Shown: one piece after another, positions 43,208 to 52,070 of the stretch
Layout: every line of letters starts with the position of its first letter
Numbering within the stretch: position 1 is the first letter of the stretch
Notes under the pieces: model-generated
What the model was told of the DNA's origin: nothing
Seen by the model: only the letters and a program-made list of their open reading frames with translations
Database searches by the model: none
Source: Paenibacillus sp. FSL M7-0420
Lineage (GTDB): Bacteria; Bacillota; Bacilli; Paenibacillales; Paenibacillaceae
Direction of reading: 5' to 3'
DNA: 64,000 nt
Assembly (NCBI RefSeq): GCF_038002345.1
Contig: NZ_JBBOCJ010000001.1
Location: forward strand, 5,022,001-5,086,000
Position numbers and translations under genes: made by a program

Positions 43208-44532
43208 CTTTTTACCTCCTTACCTTTCAGCAAGCCCAGCAATACCTCCGCAGTATAATCCAGCATCTCCGTCGAAAGTCCCGGATAGATTCCCACCCAG
43301 AACGTATCGTTCATAATCCGGTCCGTCTGGGTCAACGGTGCGGCCAAGCGGTGCGCTACAGCGGAATACGCAGGCTGCTTGAGCAGGTTACCCGCGAACA
43401 AGAGCCGGGTGCCAATCCGTGCTTCCTCCAGCTTGCGTACAAGTTCATTGCGTGAGAGGGGGGACTCCTCCCTCACGGTCAGCGGGAAGCCGAACCAGCT
43501 CGGATCACTGCGCGGCGTTGCCTGCGGGAGAATAAGCCATTCCTCCGCAGGCTTCAGCGCAGCCTTCAGATAGTCAAAGTTACGTCTGCGTGCCGTATGG
43601 AACCCCTCCAGCTTATCCAGTTGGGACACTCCAATGGCTGCCTGCATATCGGTAGCTTTCAGATTGTAGCCGATGTGGCTATACGTATATTTGTGGTCGT
43701 ATCCGGCAGGCAGCTCGCCCTTGGTCCAGTCAAACCGCTTGCCGCAGGTATTGTCGGTTCCCGGCTGGCACCAGCAGTCCCTGCCCCAGTCACGGAGCGA
43801 TTCGACAATTTTCTTCAAGCGGGCACCCGAGGTCAGCACTGCGCCTCCCTCTCCCATGGTTAAATGATGCGCCGGAAAAAAACTGACCGTAGCCAGATCG
43901 CCGAAGGAACCGGCCGGCCTACCTTCATACATGGACCCGACAGCATCACAGGTGTCCTCAATCAGCCACAGCCCATGCCGGTCCGTAAATGCCTTTACAC
44001 TGGCCAGGTCGAAGGGATTACCAAGTGTATGTGCCAGCATGACCGCTCTGGTACGCGGACTCAGTGCCTCATCGAGCTGTGCCGTATTTATATTGTAGGA
44101 AGGCAGCTCCACATCCACGAACACCGGAATCAGGCCATGCTGAATCAACGGATTGACCGTGGTCGGAAAGCCTGCGGCTACTGTGATTACCTCATCGCCC
44201 GGCCGTAGCCGCCGTTCACCGAGCAGCGGCGAGGTAAGTGCTGCGACGGCAAGCAGATTCGCACTGGACCCCGAGTTAACCAGCAGGGTATGCTTCCTCT
44301 CCATAATCTGAGAGAACCTCCGCTCGAATTCGCCAGTATATCTGCCGGCAGTCAGGTGGAAATCAAGTGAAGCATCCACCAGACTGATCAATTCTTCGCC
44401 ATCGAACACCTTGCCGCTGACCGGCACGTAATCGCGTCCAGGCACAAAGGACCGGCCGGGCCAACGGATATCGTAATACTCTCCTGTCAGCTTCAGAATT
44501 TGCTCACGCAAGGTTGCAGCTTCTGTGGGCAA
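43204..44532 (-). CDS. rfbH: CDP-4-keto-6-deoxyglucose 3-dehydrase (E1)
   Basis: 442 residues if started at the TTG at 44532, which has AAAGGAGGGG just upstream; earlier in-frame codons would lie before the RBS. PMP-dependent, iron-sulfur enzyme of the aspartate-aminotransferase fold. The catalytic Lys is replaced by His ([14 protein letters not shown]), which defines the dehydrase, and the last three cysteines of the [2Fe-2S] site have the C-x-C-x7-C spacing ([12 protein letters not shown]). With a separate reductase it removes the 3-hydroxyl, giving CDP-4-keto-3,6-dideoxyglucose. That reductase (RfbI/AscD type) is not in the window. First gene of the operon; the palindrome at 44632-44653 is upstream. 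Confidence 0.94.
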   Translation of the reverse strand: MPTEAATLREQILKLTGEYYDIRWPGRSFVPGRDYVPVSGKVFDGEELISLVDASLDFHLTAGRYTGEFERRFSQIMERKHTLLVNSGSSANLLAVAALTSPLLGERRLRPGDEVITVAAGFPTTVNPLIQHGLIPVFVDVELPSYNINTAQLDEALSPRTRAVMLAHTLGNPFDLASVKAFTDRHGLWLIEDTCDAVGSMYEGRPAGSFGDLATVSFFPAHHLTMGEGGAVLTSGARLKKIVESLRDWGRDCWCQPGTDNTCGKRFDWTKGELPAGYDHKYTYSHIGYNLKATDMQAAIGVSQLDKLEGFHTARRRNFDYLKAALKPAEEWLILPQATPRSDPSWFGFPLTVREESPLSRNELVRKLEEARIGTRLLFAGNLLKQPAYSAVAHRLAAPLTQTDRIMNDTFWVGIYPGLSTEMLDYTAEVLLGLLKGKEVKR

Positions 44533-44631
44533 AAGCTCCCCTCCTTTACACAAATGGTTTTCATTTAGGTGGATTTGTCGGACTTGGTACATCATTTATA
44601 TGCAGATGGGGGGGTAAATACGATTAGAATT

Positions 44632-44653
44632 AAATGGAATTTAAATTCCATTT
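44632..44653. promoter_or_regulatory. perfect 22-base palindrome in a divergent intergenic region
   Basis: Half-site AAATGGAATTT is followed at once by its exact reverse complement. It lies 100 bases upstream of rfbH (minus) and 76 bases before the zinc-finger-like gene (plus), so it could be an operator for both. Confidence 0.5.
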
Positions 44654-44682
44654 TTGTTCAGTTCTTGTCTATGAGGGTTCTC

Positions 44683-44688
44683 TATAAT
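44683..44688 (+). promoter_or_regulatory. candidate -10 element
   Basis: TATAAT, 41 bases before the ATG of the small zinc-finger-like gene. No convincing -35 at 16-18 bases; TTGTCT is only 12 bases away. Overlap of the palindrome with the -35 region would suit activation or repression. Confidence 0.35.
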
Positions 44689-44728
44689 GGGCTTGACTTG
44701 AAATGAACCGTTATGGAGGGATGCACAT

Positions 44729-44890
44729 ATGGGAAGACTGAGAGCCGTCAACGAAAGAAAATGCACGAAAGAGGACTGCAACAGACGGCATTATGCGAAA
44801 GGGTTATGCAAGCAGCACTATTGGCCCGCCTGGAAAGCAGGACAAAAGAACGAGACGGAATCACAGCCCCGGCGCCAGAATCTTTCGTGA
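44729..44890 (+). CDS. 53-residue CxxxxC...CxxH zinc-finger-like protein
   Basis: 53 residues, start ATG preceded by GGAGGG eight bases upstream. The visible motif is KCTKEDCNRRHYAKGLCKQHYW: C-x4-C, then H-Y-x3-G-L-C-x2-H-Y, a pattern known from small zinc-binding domains of phage- and endonuclease-related proteins. Basic overall; the tail (QPRRQNLS) is polar. No membrane segment. It is divergent from rfbH, with the palindrome between them. A DNA- or RNA-binding regulator is possible; function unknown. Confidence 0.65.
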   Translation: MGRLRAVNERKCTKEDCNRRHYAKGLCKQHYWPAWKAGQKNETESQPRRQNLS

Positions 44891-44978
44891 ATTTTTCGCA
44901 CAGACCTCTGTTAATTGTTCAATAATTTATTTAATTGTTATGCAGGTGCTTCCTCGCCTCTGTCGAAATCTTTAATTT

Positions 44979-47900
44979 ATGATGAATAAAAATTCCAGAT
45001 ATTATCTGAAACATCTGACCTTAGTGGTTATATATATATCCCTGCTGTTAGGTATGCAAAGGGTCTGGCAGCAGATTTTTGCATTGCCGGAGCAGCCCAG
45101 TGCGGATGCAGGCGTGCTTGATCTGCGCGGCTGGACCTTCAAGCATGCCCATTCGCTGGTCCTTGACGGGACATGGGACTTCTATCCGAACCGTCTGGTC
45201 AGCGAAAGTGATATCCGCTCCGGCACGGCTGGGGCTGCCGTGCCTGTAGAGGTACCCGGCAACTGGAAGGGAACGATGTCCGGTTCCTCCCTGGGCTATG
45301 GTACCTATGCCCTGCGGATTCTGGTCGATCAGCCACTGGATGAACCCTATAGCTTCTGGACCCAGCAGATTCAGGCCTCATCCCGGATTGAGGTCAACGG
45401 CCGTGTCCTGCAGACCATGGGACAGCCGGCTGCTGACAAGGAGCTGTATCTGCCCAAGGCAGTTCCCTCTACCGTTCACTACCTCTTGCCTGAAGGGACA
45501 CAAGAGATGTTTGTTCTGGTTCAAGCCGCCAATTTCGATCATAAGGAGAAAGGCGGAATCTCCTATTCCATCCGTTTCGGCGCGCAATCTTCCATTATCA
45601 AAGAGCGGTGGTATTCCTCTGCTTTTCAATTGACCACCATTGTTATTCTCCTCCTTCATGCGCTGTACGTCTTCATTCTGTATCTGCTGTCCCAGAAGAA
45701 CTGGCCCCTGCTACTGTTTGCCCTTATGCTGGTCGCAATCGCTGTCTCTGTTGGCACAGATAATGATCTTCTGTTATATATTGTGCTGCCGCTTGGCTAT
45801 AGCTGGGGGATCAAGCTCAAGATGCTGTCTTATCTATGGATGGTCTATTTCATGCTGCTGCTGACTTACAGGTTCTATGGAACCCCTGCGTCCGGCCGCG
45901 TATTTAAGATGTATAGCTTCCTTCTTGCGGTATACACGCTTGTCCTGTCCGTATTGCCTCTACACATCGCCTTAACCCATGCCATACTATTCTTCAATCT
46001 GCTATATATGATTCCGCCCTGCTGGATGTTCGTTGTCTTCGCAAGGATGGTCTATCAGCGAAAAAAAGATGTCGCCTTCCTGACCTTCACCGCCTGCTGT
46101 CTAATCTCGGGTGTGGTCTGGGGAGCTACAGTGAATAATTATCACAAGAGCCTTCCGTTCTATCCGATTGATATTCTTGCTGCGATCATTGGATTCTCCT
46201 CCTATGCCTTGAAGCAATACATCCGGCGGTCCAACGAGAACAGGCTGCTCTATGAACAGCTTGTGCAAGCGGACAAGCAGAAGGACCGGTTCCTGATGAA
46301 TACCTCGCATGAGCTGCGGACTCCGCTGCACGGCATGATGAGCATTGCCCAGTCGGAATACGAGAAGAAGCGCGCAGCCTCTCCTAAGGAAGATGCCAGT
46401 GACCTGGAATTACTGCTGCGGATCGGGCGGCAAATATCCCAGCTGCTGGATGATCTGCTGGATCTCACCCTGCTGCGGGAGAACCGGATGGTCCTCCATC
46501 CTGCTCCGCTGTCCATCCATACCATCGCCGCCGGAGTGATGGACATGCTCCGTTACTTAACGGACGGCAAGAACCTGACACTTCATGTAAGCGCATCCGC
46601 TTCGCTGCCGCGTGTGTGGGCCGATGAGAAGCGGCTGATTCAGATCCTCTTCAATTTGGTACATAATGCAGTGAAATGGACAGAGAACGGCAGCATCCAT
46701 GTGACTGCTGAAGAAGCGGACGGGCAGCTGCTGGTCAGCGTGGCCGACACCGGTGCGGGGATGGAGGAAGAAACTCTCGCACGCATCTTCCTCCCCTACG
46801 AACAGGCTGGCGGACAGGACCATGGCGGCCTGGGTCTGGGTCTTAGCATTACCCGGCAGCTGGTGGAGCTGCACGGAGGCAGCCTGACCGTGGAGTCCAG
46901 GCTCGGGGAAGGCTCGGTCTTCCGCTTCTCCCTGCCGCTGGCGCACGAAGCCTTCTGTATAGATGAGCGGTTCGGCAGGGCAGAAGCAGTGGACACAGTG
47001 GAAGCCCTGGCTACTGCATCCACCGACTGGAGTATCCGTCTGCGTAATAAGGACGAAGAGCCATTCCTGGCGGGGGTACCGCCGTCCCCTTCCGGTCTCT
47101 ATGCGGAGGAAGCCGCACTGAAGATTTTGGCCGTTGACGATGATCCCGTTAATCTCCGGGTGCTCTCGACCATTTTGCATGAAGATATCTATCAGCTCAC
47201 CTCTGTGTTAAGCGGGCAGGAAGCCTTGATCCGGCTGGAGGAAGAATCGTGGGATCTCTTGATTACCGATGTGATGATGCCCGGGATGTCCGGCTATGAG
47301 CTGACCCGTTGGGTAAGGGAGCGGTTTCCGGCGTCGGAGCTGCCAGTGCTGCTGCTGACGGCGCGGGCTATGCGTGAGGAGATCTACTACGGATTTCAGC
47401 AGGGGGCGAATGATTATGTGACCAAGCCGGTAGACAGCCTGGAACTCAAATACCGGGTGACCGGGCTGGCGCGGCTGAAGCAGACCATCTACCACAGCCT
47501 GCGGCTGGAGATCGCTTACCTTCAAGCGCAGATCCGTCCTCACTTCCTGTTCAATGCCCTGAACTCCATCGCCACACTCAGCACCATTGATATCTGCCAG
47601 ATGCAGCAGATGATCGAGGCCTTCTCCGCCTATCTGCGTTCAAGCTTCGACCTGATGAATACCGGCACATTGGTTCATTTGAAGCAGGAGCTGTCGTTAG
47701 TGGAAGCCTATTTATATATTGAGCAGGTGCGGTTCGGCGAGCGGCTGGAGGTCAAGTGGGAGCGGAATGATACCGGACTGCTGCGGGTTCCCCCGCTGAT
47801 CTTGCAGCCGCTGGTCGAGAATGCCGTCCGTCACGGGCTGCTCAGTCTTATAGAAGGCGGCATACTGACTATCCGCATTGAAGAGGAGGAAGAGCAGGTC

Positions 47901-48110
47901 TGGCTTACGGTGCAGGACAATGGCAAAGGTATGGAGCAGGCGCAGATTGACCGCTTGCTGACGAAACACAAAGACGAACACTCCGGTATCGGAATATGGA
48001 ACACGAACCGGAGGCTGATTGAACGCTACGGGCAAGGCTTGTCCATTCAGAGCCGCCCCGGCTTTGGAACCACCGTCTCCTTCATGATTCCCGTCCGGCG
48101 TGCGGAGTGA
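44979..48110 (+). CDS. 7TMR-DISM hybrid sensor kinase with two kinase modules
   Basis: 1043 residues. TM helix 8-26; extracellular carbohydrate-binding-like DISM domain (about 45-205; VEVPGNWKG, GYGTYALRI); seven TM helices (about 213-405). Then HisKA with phospho-His in NTSHELRTPLHGM (about residue 443), HATPase with NLVHNAVKW and GGLGLGLSI, a receiver with DDD and phospho-Asp in LLITDVMMPG (about 762), and a second, LytS-type kinase unit with RPHFLFNALNS (about 853), LVENAVRHG and GIGIWNTNRRL. The gene lacks a clear RBS before the tandem ATGs. The response regulator follows after 45 bases. The ligand is unknown; carbohydrate or wall fragment sensing is typical of DISM receptors. Confidence 0.92.
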   Translation: MMNKNSRYYLKHLTLVVIYISLLLGMQRVWQQIFALPEQPSADAGVLDLRGWTFKHAHSLVLDGTWDFYPNRLVSESDIRSGTAGAAVPVEVPGNWKGTMSGSSLGYGTYALRILVDQPLDEPYSFWTQQIQASSRIEVNGRVLQTMGQPAADKELYLPKAVPSTVHYLLPEGTQEMFVLVQAANFDHKEKGGISYSIRFGAQSSIIKERWYSSAFQLTTIVILLLHALYVFILYLLSQKNWPLLLFALMLVAIAVSVGTDNDLLLYIVLPLGYSWGIKLKMLSYLWMVYFMLLLTYRFYGTPASGRVFKMYSFLLAVYTLVLSVLPLHIALTHAILFFNLLYMIPPCWMFVVFARMVYQRKKDVAFLTFTACCLISGVVWGATVNNYHKSLPFYPIDILAAIIGFSSYALKQYIRRSNENRLLYEQLVQADKQKDRFLMNTSHELRTPLHGMMSIAQSEYEKKRAASPKEDASDLELLLRIGRQISQLLDDLLDLTLLRENRMVLHPAPLSIHTIAAGVMDMLRYLTDGKNLTLHVSASASLPRVWADEKRLIQILFNLVHNAVKWTENGSIHVTAEEADGQLLVSVADTGAGMEEETLARIFLPYEQAGGQDHGGLGLGLSITRQLVELHGGSLTVESRLGEGSVFRFSLPLAHEAFCIDERFGRAEAVDTVEALATASTDWSIRLRNKDEEPFLAGVPPSPSGLYAEEAALKILAVDDDPVNLRVLSTILHEDIYQLTSVLSGQEALIRLEEESWDLLITDVMMPGMSGYELTRWVRERFPASELPVLLLTARAMREEIYYGFQQGANDYVTKPVDSLELKYRVTGLARLKQTIYHSLRLEIAYLQAQIRPHFLFNALNSIATLSTIDICQMQQMIEAFSAYLRSSFDLMNTGTLVHLKQELSLVEAYLYIEQVRFGERLEVKWERNDTGLLRVPPLILQPLVENAVRHGLLSLIEGGILTIRIEEEEEQVWLTVQDNGKGMEQAQIDRLLTKHKDEHSGIGIWNTNRRLIERYGQGLSIQSRPGFGTTVSFMIPVRRAE

Positions 48111-48154
48111 ACCCCTTGCTCCAGCCGCTATAACTTGTACAAGGAGGTGCTACA

Positions 48155-49288
48155 ATGCTTCGGGTAGTGCTGATCGATGATGAACGACTCGCCCTGATTC
48201 AGCTGGAAGCAACGCTCAAGGCGCTGGGCTCGACCATTGTAACGGCAACCTATACCAATCCCCTGCTGGCCTTAAGCGAAGCGTCCGGCTGGGAGGCAGA
48301 TATTATCTTTCTCGATATTGATATGCCGGGAATGAACGGCATGGAGGTTGCGAAGCAGCTTGAGGAGTGCTGTCCCGGCTCAGCCGTTGTATTCGTCTCC
48401 GCCCATAACAGCTTCGCGCTGGAAGCCTTCGAGGTCAGTGCGCAGGATTACCTGCTGAAGCCGGTCCCCAGGGAACGGCTGAGCCGGACCCTTCAGCGGA
48501 TAAGCAGCCGGAAAGTCAACCAGGAGCAGACGGACAAGCCAGACACACTGCTGATCCGCTGCTTCAATGCCATCCAGTTCGAACGGGGAGGCGTTCCAAT
48601 CCGTGATTTCCGCTGGCGGACGTCCAAAGCTCAGGAGCTGTTCGCCTTCCTGCTCTATCATCATGACCGGATCGTCGTCAAAGACAAGCTGGTCGAGCTG
48701 CTCTGGCCCGAGGCCTCGTTCAAGCGTGCCTCTACCCACATGTATACGGCCATCTACCAGATCAGGCAATCGCTAAAACGGGCGGATATCGGCCTTGTGA
48801 TCAGCAATGCAAGCGTGGGCGAAGGGTATATGCTGGAGACCGGCGACGCACAGATCGATGCGGTGCTGTGGGAGGAAGGTGTCGTCTCACTGGACCCGGT
48901 GAATGATTATAACGCCGCGGAGCATGAGGAGCTGCTGAAGCTCTATACCGGTGATTACCTGGGGGATTATGAATATCTGTGGGCCGAGAGTGAGCGGCAG
49001 CGGCTGAGGAACCTCTCCCTGCAGCATGCCACGGAGCTGGCCGATTATTATACCGTCAAGGATAACATCACCAAGGCGGTTAACACCTATCAGCGGATTG
49101 TGGAGCTGCATCCCTACCACGAGCCGGCTTACCTGGCGCTCATGGAATTCTATAACCGGCTGGGCGAGCTGAGCATTGTACAGGAGCAATATGAGAAGCT
49201 CCGCAGCCTGCTCTGGCGGGACCTGAAGCTAACCCCGTCCGCGAAGGTTGAGCGCTGGTATGCAAACTGGAAGCGTTTATACACTTGA
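48155..49288 (+). CDS. response regulator with SARP-like winged helix and BTAD domain
   Basis: 377 residues: receiver 1-120 (VVLIDDERLALI, phospho-Asp in IIFLDIDMPGMNG near 54, LLKPV), winged helix about 140-230 (RTSKAQELFAFLLYHH, VVKDKLVELLWPE, STHMYTAIYQIRQSL) and bacterial transcriptional-activation (BTAD/TPR) domain about 240-377. AAGGAGGTG lies six bases before the ATG. Probably phosphorylated by the hybrid kinase encoded just upstream; such receiver-SARP fusions are common in Paenibacillus. Targets unknown. Terminated at 49328-49370. Confidence 0.9.
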   Translation: MLRVVLIDDERLALIQLEATLKALGSTIVTATYTNPLLALSEASGWEADIIFLDIDMPGMNGMEVAKQLEECCPGSAVVFVSAHNSFALEAFEVSAQDYLLKPVPRERLSRTLQRISSRKVNQEQTDKPDTLLIRCFNAIQFERGGVPIRDFRWRTSKAQELFAFLLYHHDRIVVKDKLVELLWPEASFKRASTHMYTAIYQIRQSLKRADIGLVISNASVGEGYMLETGDAQIDAVLWEEGVVSLDPVNDYNAAEHEELLKLYTGDYLGDYEYLWAESERQRLRNLSLQHATELADYYTVKDNITKAVNTYQRIVELHPYHEPAYLALMEFYNRLGELSIVQEQYEKLRSLLWRDLKLTPSAKVERWYANWKRLYT

Positions 49289-49327
49289 TTCCGTGCCGGA
49301 ACTTCGGCGATAACAGAATCCATACAA

Positions 49328-49370
49328 AAACGGTATGCCGCCCCCCGGTCAGGGGTTAGGCATACCGTTT
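49328..49370. terminator. intrinsic terminator after response-regulator gene
   Basis: Twelve-base perfect stem AAACGGTATGCC/GGCATACCGTTT, 39 bases after the stop at 49288, with CTTGTTG after it and a run of A before it, so it may also serve the converging gene at 49574. Confidence 0.88.
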
Positions 49371-49573
49371 CTTGTTGCACCCGCAGCTCCATTCCAACGG
49401 GAGGACCTGCGCATGGCGCTGTCCCATCCTTTCAGTGAGAAGCTACGGGACATGCGAATCCGCTGACATAACCGGTGTACACAGGTTCTCATGCAGTAGC
49501 TACCCATGTCAGGCGGACCCTCACTCTTTCTTTGTACCCGGTAGAGAGAAGTTAAAACGCTCCTGCCCGAGGT

Positions 49574-50755
49574 TTAGAAATTCATGTAGACCACCTCGTA
49601 ATCAGAAAAAGGCTCCATCCATTGCACAATCGTCTTCGGCAGCTTGCTGGTGCCGGGAACATTGGTATAGAACCGCACGAAGGTCTCGGGAACCTCATCC
49701 GAATCCGAGGCTTCATCCGAATCGAGTGCAGCCGCCCAGAAATGGCCCTGCTTATCATACATGATGATGGCTTCCGTAAGGGTGAACAGTCCTCTGACGC
49801 CGCCCTCTACCACCTTGGCCCCCTTGCCGTCGAGATCCTTCGGCTCATTCAGCAGCTGCATGCTGTACAGGAACAGATCATAATCTTCCCCTACCAGCTT
49901 ACGGAAGGCCTTATCATCTGCGGCTGTCTTGAAGACACCGGTATCCCGCAGCGTGTAGACGGTCTCTTGAGGGTCTCTTGTATAGTGGCCGGTATAGGTT
50001 ACATTCGCCCCGGCGGAATATACCGGTGAAGGGCTGGTAACATACAAATTGCCGTTCAGCAGATAGAAAAAGACCACGGAACCGTCCTCTTCCTTGTAGA
50101 CGGCCATCCGTTTGCGGACTACTGCCGACTCTTCATACAGCTGACCGGAATGGGCTCCATCATAGGCATCCACGGAGAAGACCAGCTTATCGCTCTTCAC
50201 GTTGCTGAATTCAACATAAGATCCGAAGAAGGGAGAATAAGACTCCATATACCATTCCCCGCTCCAGTCCGCTGCGGCCGGCACCTTGGCGCTGGCTGCG
50301 GCGGTAGCCGTCAATGCCTCTACAGGAAGCTGGCGGGTGCCGTCCGGGTTACTCCACACTCCTGCGAAGCCGGTGCCGGGAATCCACCAGCCCTCGAAAT
50401 GGCCGGTTTCCTTACCCTTCGCATCGTATTCATACATATTTGCGTATTTGCCGCTGACTGTACCGGTGAGCCTGATGGTCTTCTTGTATTTATCATAATA
50501 ATAACTTCCGGTCAGCTTCCCGCCGCTCTCCACTTTAATGGACATATGAATCGGCAGATTACCGTTGATGGCGCCGGTCAGCGGCACCAGCCCGTTCGTG
50601 GCCAGACTCTGGGCGGGTGAAGCCGCAGCGGCTACCGTCCCGGACGGCGCAGCCTTCGCCCCGGCGGGTGCAGCCGGTGCCCCCTGCGGCATCAGAATGG
50701 CAGGCAGCAGCAGCGCAGCAGCCAGCAGGGTACTGATTTTACGGATAATTCTCAC
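49574..50755 (-). CDS. secreted protein of unknown function
   Basis: 393 residues from the GTG at 50755 (AAAGGGAGGGG five bases upstream; an in-frame TTG at 50776 overlaps the RBS). Signal peptide: basic MRIIRK, hydrophobic LLAAALLLPAIL, Ala-rich APAAPAGA cleavage region, then an Ala/Pro linker. Two beta-rich parts follow: about 60-145 with GKLTGSYYYDKY and GHFEGWWIPGTGFAGVWSN, and about 165-393. Tyr and Trp are frequent; no catalytic motif recognised. Exported to the cell surface or medium. Single gene next to a palindromic repeat. Confidence 0.8.
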   Translation of the reverse strand: MRIIRKISTLLAAALLLPAILMPQGAPAAPAGAKAAPSGTVAAAASPAQSLATNGLVPLTGAINGNLPIHMSIKVESGGKLTGSYYYDKYKKTIRLTGTVSGKYANMYEYDAKGKETGHFEGWWIPGTGFAGVWSNPDGTRQLPVEALTATAAASAKVPAAADWSGEWYMESYSPFFGSYVEFSNVKSDKLVFSVDAYDGAHSGQLYEESAVVRKRMAVYKEEDGSVVFFYLLNGNLYVTSPSPVYSAGANVTYTGHYTRDPQETVYTLRDTGVFKTAADDKAFRKLVGEDYDLFLYSMQLLNEPKDLDGKGAKVVEGGVRGLFTLTEAIIMYDKQGHFWAAALDSDEASDSDEVPETFVRFYTNVPGTSKLPKTIVQWMEPFSDYEVVYMNF

Positions 50756-51320
50756 TATAACCCCTCCCTTTCGCAACCATCTATAACAGCTATGTTACAC
50801 TGTATGCCATCAATTACCCTTTTACAAGCAGGTAGAAAATAGCCCCGCTATATTTATTGCACGTATAATTCCACCAATCACAGGCTGAGGAGCCCAGCGT
50901 CTGATTCGCACAGCAGTCATTCTGATGCTGTAGGCGCTGGAACGATAGTAACTGCATTTTGTACAATGGAATGCTATAAAAAAGGCTTCAAAATAGAATC
51001 TATTGTATTCGGTACAATTGAATGTTGAACAAAGGCCTTTTTTCAGCCAAAACACAACATTCCACTGTATGAAATACAATAGAATCTCATTTTGCGGTCA
51101 GATATGCCTTTTCTATTGCAGGAAATACAATCAGTTACTTAAATTTAAAAGTAGAAGTCGGCTACGGGTGCGGTATCAGCCTAATATTAGCTCAACGTTC
51201 ATGCTCAGCTTTAACATCCCTGAGGTTCAATATTATAGTTTTAAAGCTATTTTCACAAGATACATTACCAACATTAGGGTAATTCTATATATACCAAAAT
51301 TCACGTAGGAGATGATCCGT
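50756..51320. other. 565-base intergenic region
   Basis: Divergent region between the secreted protein and the cupin. It holds the palindromic element at 50947-51139 and no convincing gene. Frames of up to about 100 codons run through the repeat but have no RBS and follow its sub-repeats. Promoters for both neighbours are expected at its ends. Confidence 0.6.
50947..51139. repeat. 193-bp imperfect palindromic repeat
   Basis: AGTAACTG at 50947-50954 and CAGTTACT at 51132-51139 bound two long imperfect inverted arms around the central AAAGGCCTTT (51031-51040). Sub-repeats of the type ATTGTATTnnGTACAAT and GGAATG recur four times in alternating orientation. It has the look of a dispersed intergenic element; no transposase is present. 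Confidence 0.7.
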
Positions 51321-51848
51321 GTGTCAGAATACAGTTCGGTAAGCCGGGAGCAAGATGAATCTATAGTGAAGCTCAGCTTCGAGCCGGATGGACTGCTGCC
51401 GAACAATCCGCAGCTTCCCGTCCTGCTGTATACAGGTGTTCTCCGGGACCACCCGGAAGACACCGAACAGATCTTCAATGACAACGGGTGGCTGAACAGC
51501 TGGGTGAACGGCGTCTTCCCTTACCACCACTATCACAGCAACGCGCATGAGGTACTGGGTGTGATCTCCGGCAGCGCCAGGCTCCAGCTTGGCGGAGATG
51601 CCGGATACACCGCCAACGTGGAGGCCGGTGACGCCCTTGTGCTGCCTGCCGGGACGGCACACAAGAAGCTCTCGGCCACGCATGACTTCCGTATCGTCGG
51701 CGCATATCCCGGCGGCAAGGACTATAACACCCGCCAGGCGAACCCGGATGACTTCGCGGCGGCGCTCCCCGAGATCCGCGAAGTCCCGCTGCCGGAGCGC
51801 GATCCCATCTATGGCGAGGCCGGGCCGCTGCTGCGGCTGTGGAAGTGA
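51321..51848 (+). CDS. cupin-domain protein (YjlB-like)
   Basis: 175 residues from the GTG at 51321, nine bases after AGGAG; an ATG at 51312 directly abuts that RBS. Cupin motif 1: YHHYHSNAHEVLGVISGSARLQLGG (position about 70-95), with the His/His/Glu metal ligands; motif 2: GDALVLPAGTAHKKL with the third His. The sequence resembles B. subtilis YjlB. Metal-dependent beta-barrel of unknown substrate, cytosolic. Single gene. Confidence 0.85.
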   Translation: MSEYSSVSREQDESIVKLSFEPDGLLPNNPQLPVLLYTGVLRDHPEDTEQIFNDNGWLNSWVNGVFPYHHYHSNAHEVLGVISGSARLQLGGDAGYTANVEAGDALVLPAGTAHKKLSATHDFRIVGAYPGGKDYNTRQANPDDFAAALPEIREVPLPERDPIYGEAGPLLRLWK

Positions 51849-52013
51849 CAACAGTTCCTGGAGCATATACTTAAACAGCGGAGCGGGCGGAACGGCCCCC
51901 GTAAAAGCGTAGCGTTCGCCTTGATCTCCGGATTTTTAGCACTCCGCTTGTGCAGTCCAGGGATTAACTTCTGCGTTTGGCCCCCTGTTCTGCTCATTTC
52001 TCTGGCCATACTA

Positions 52014-52031
52014 TATAATGTTGTGTACAAC
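52014..52031 (+). promoter_or_regulatory. candidate -10 and short palindrome before the LytTR regulator
   Basis: TATAAT at 52014-52019 is followed at once by GTTGTGTACAAC (52020-52031), a GTTGT/ACAAC dyad, 40-57 bases before the LytTR gene. The -35 region is poor. Autoregulation through the dyad is possible but unproven. Confidence 0.35.
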
Positions 52032-52070
52032 TATCCACTTAGGCCGTGCGCCTGAAAAGGGGGCACTTGG

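Noticed and set aside
44713..44925. 70-codon frame starting MEGCTYGKTESR
   Set aside because: Overlaps the RBS and the better-supported 44729-44890 frame, which has a zinc-finger motif and a well-spaced RBS.
50822..51079. 85-codon minus frame and 101-codon plus frame (51003-51308) in the intergenic region
   Set aside because: They lie within the palindromic element, have no RBS and unnatural composition.
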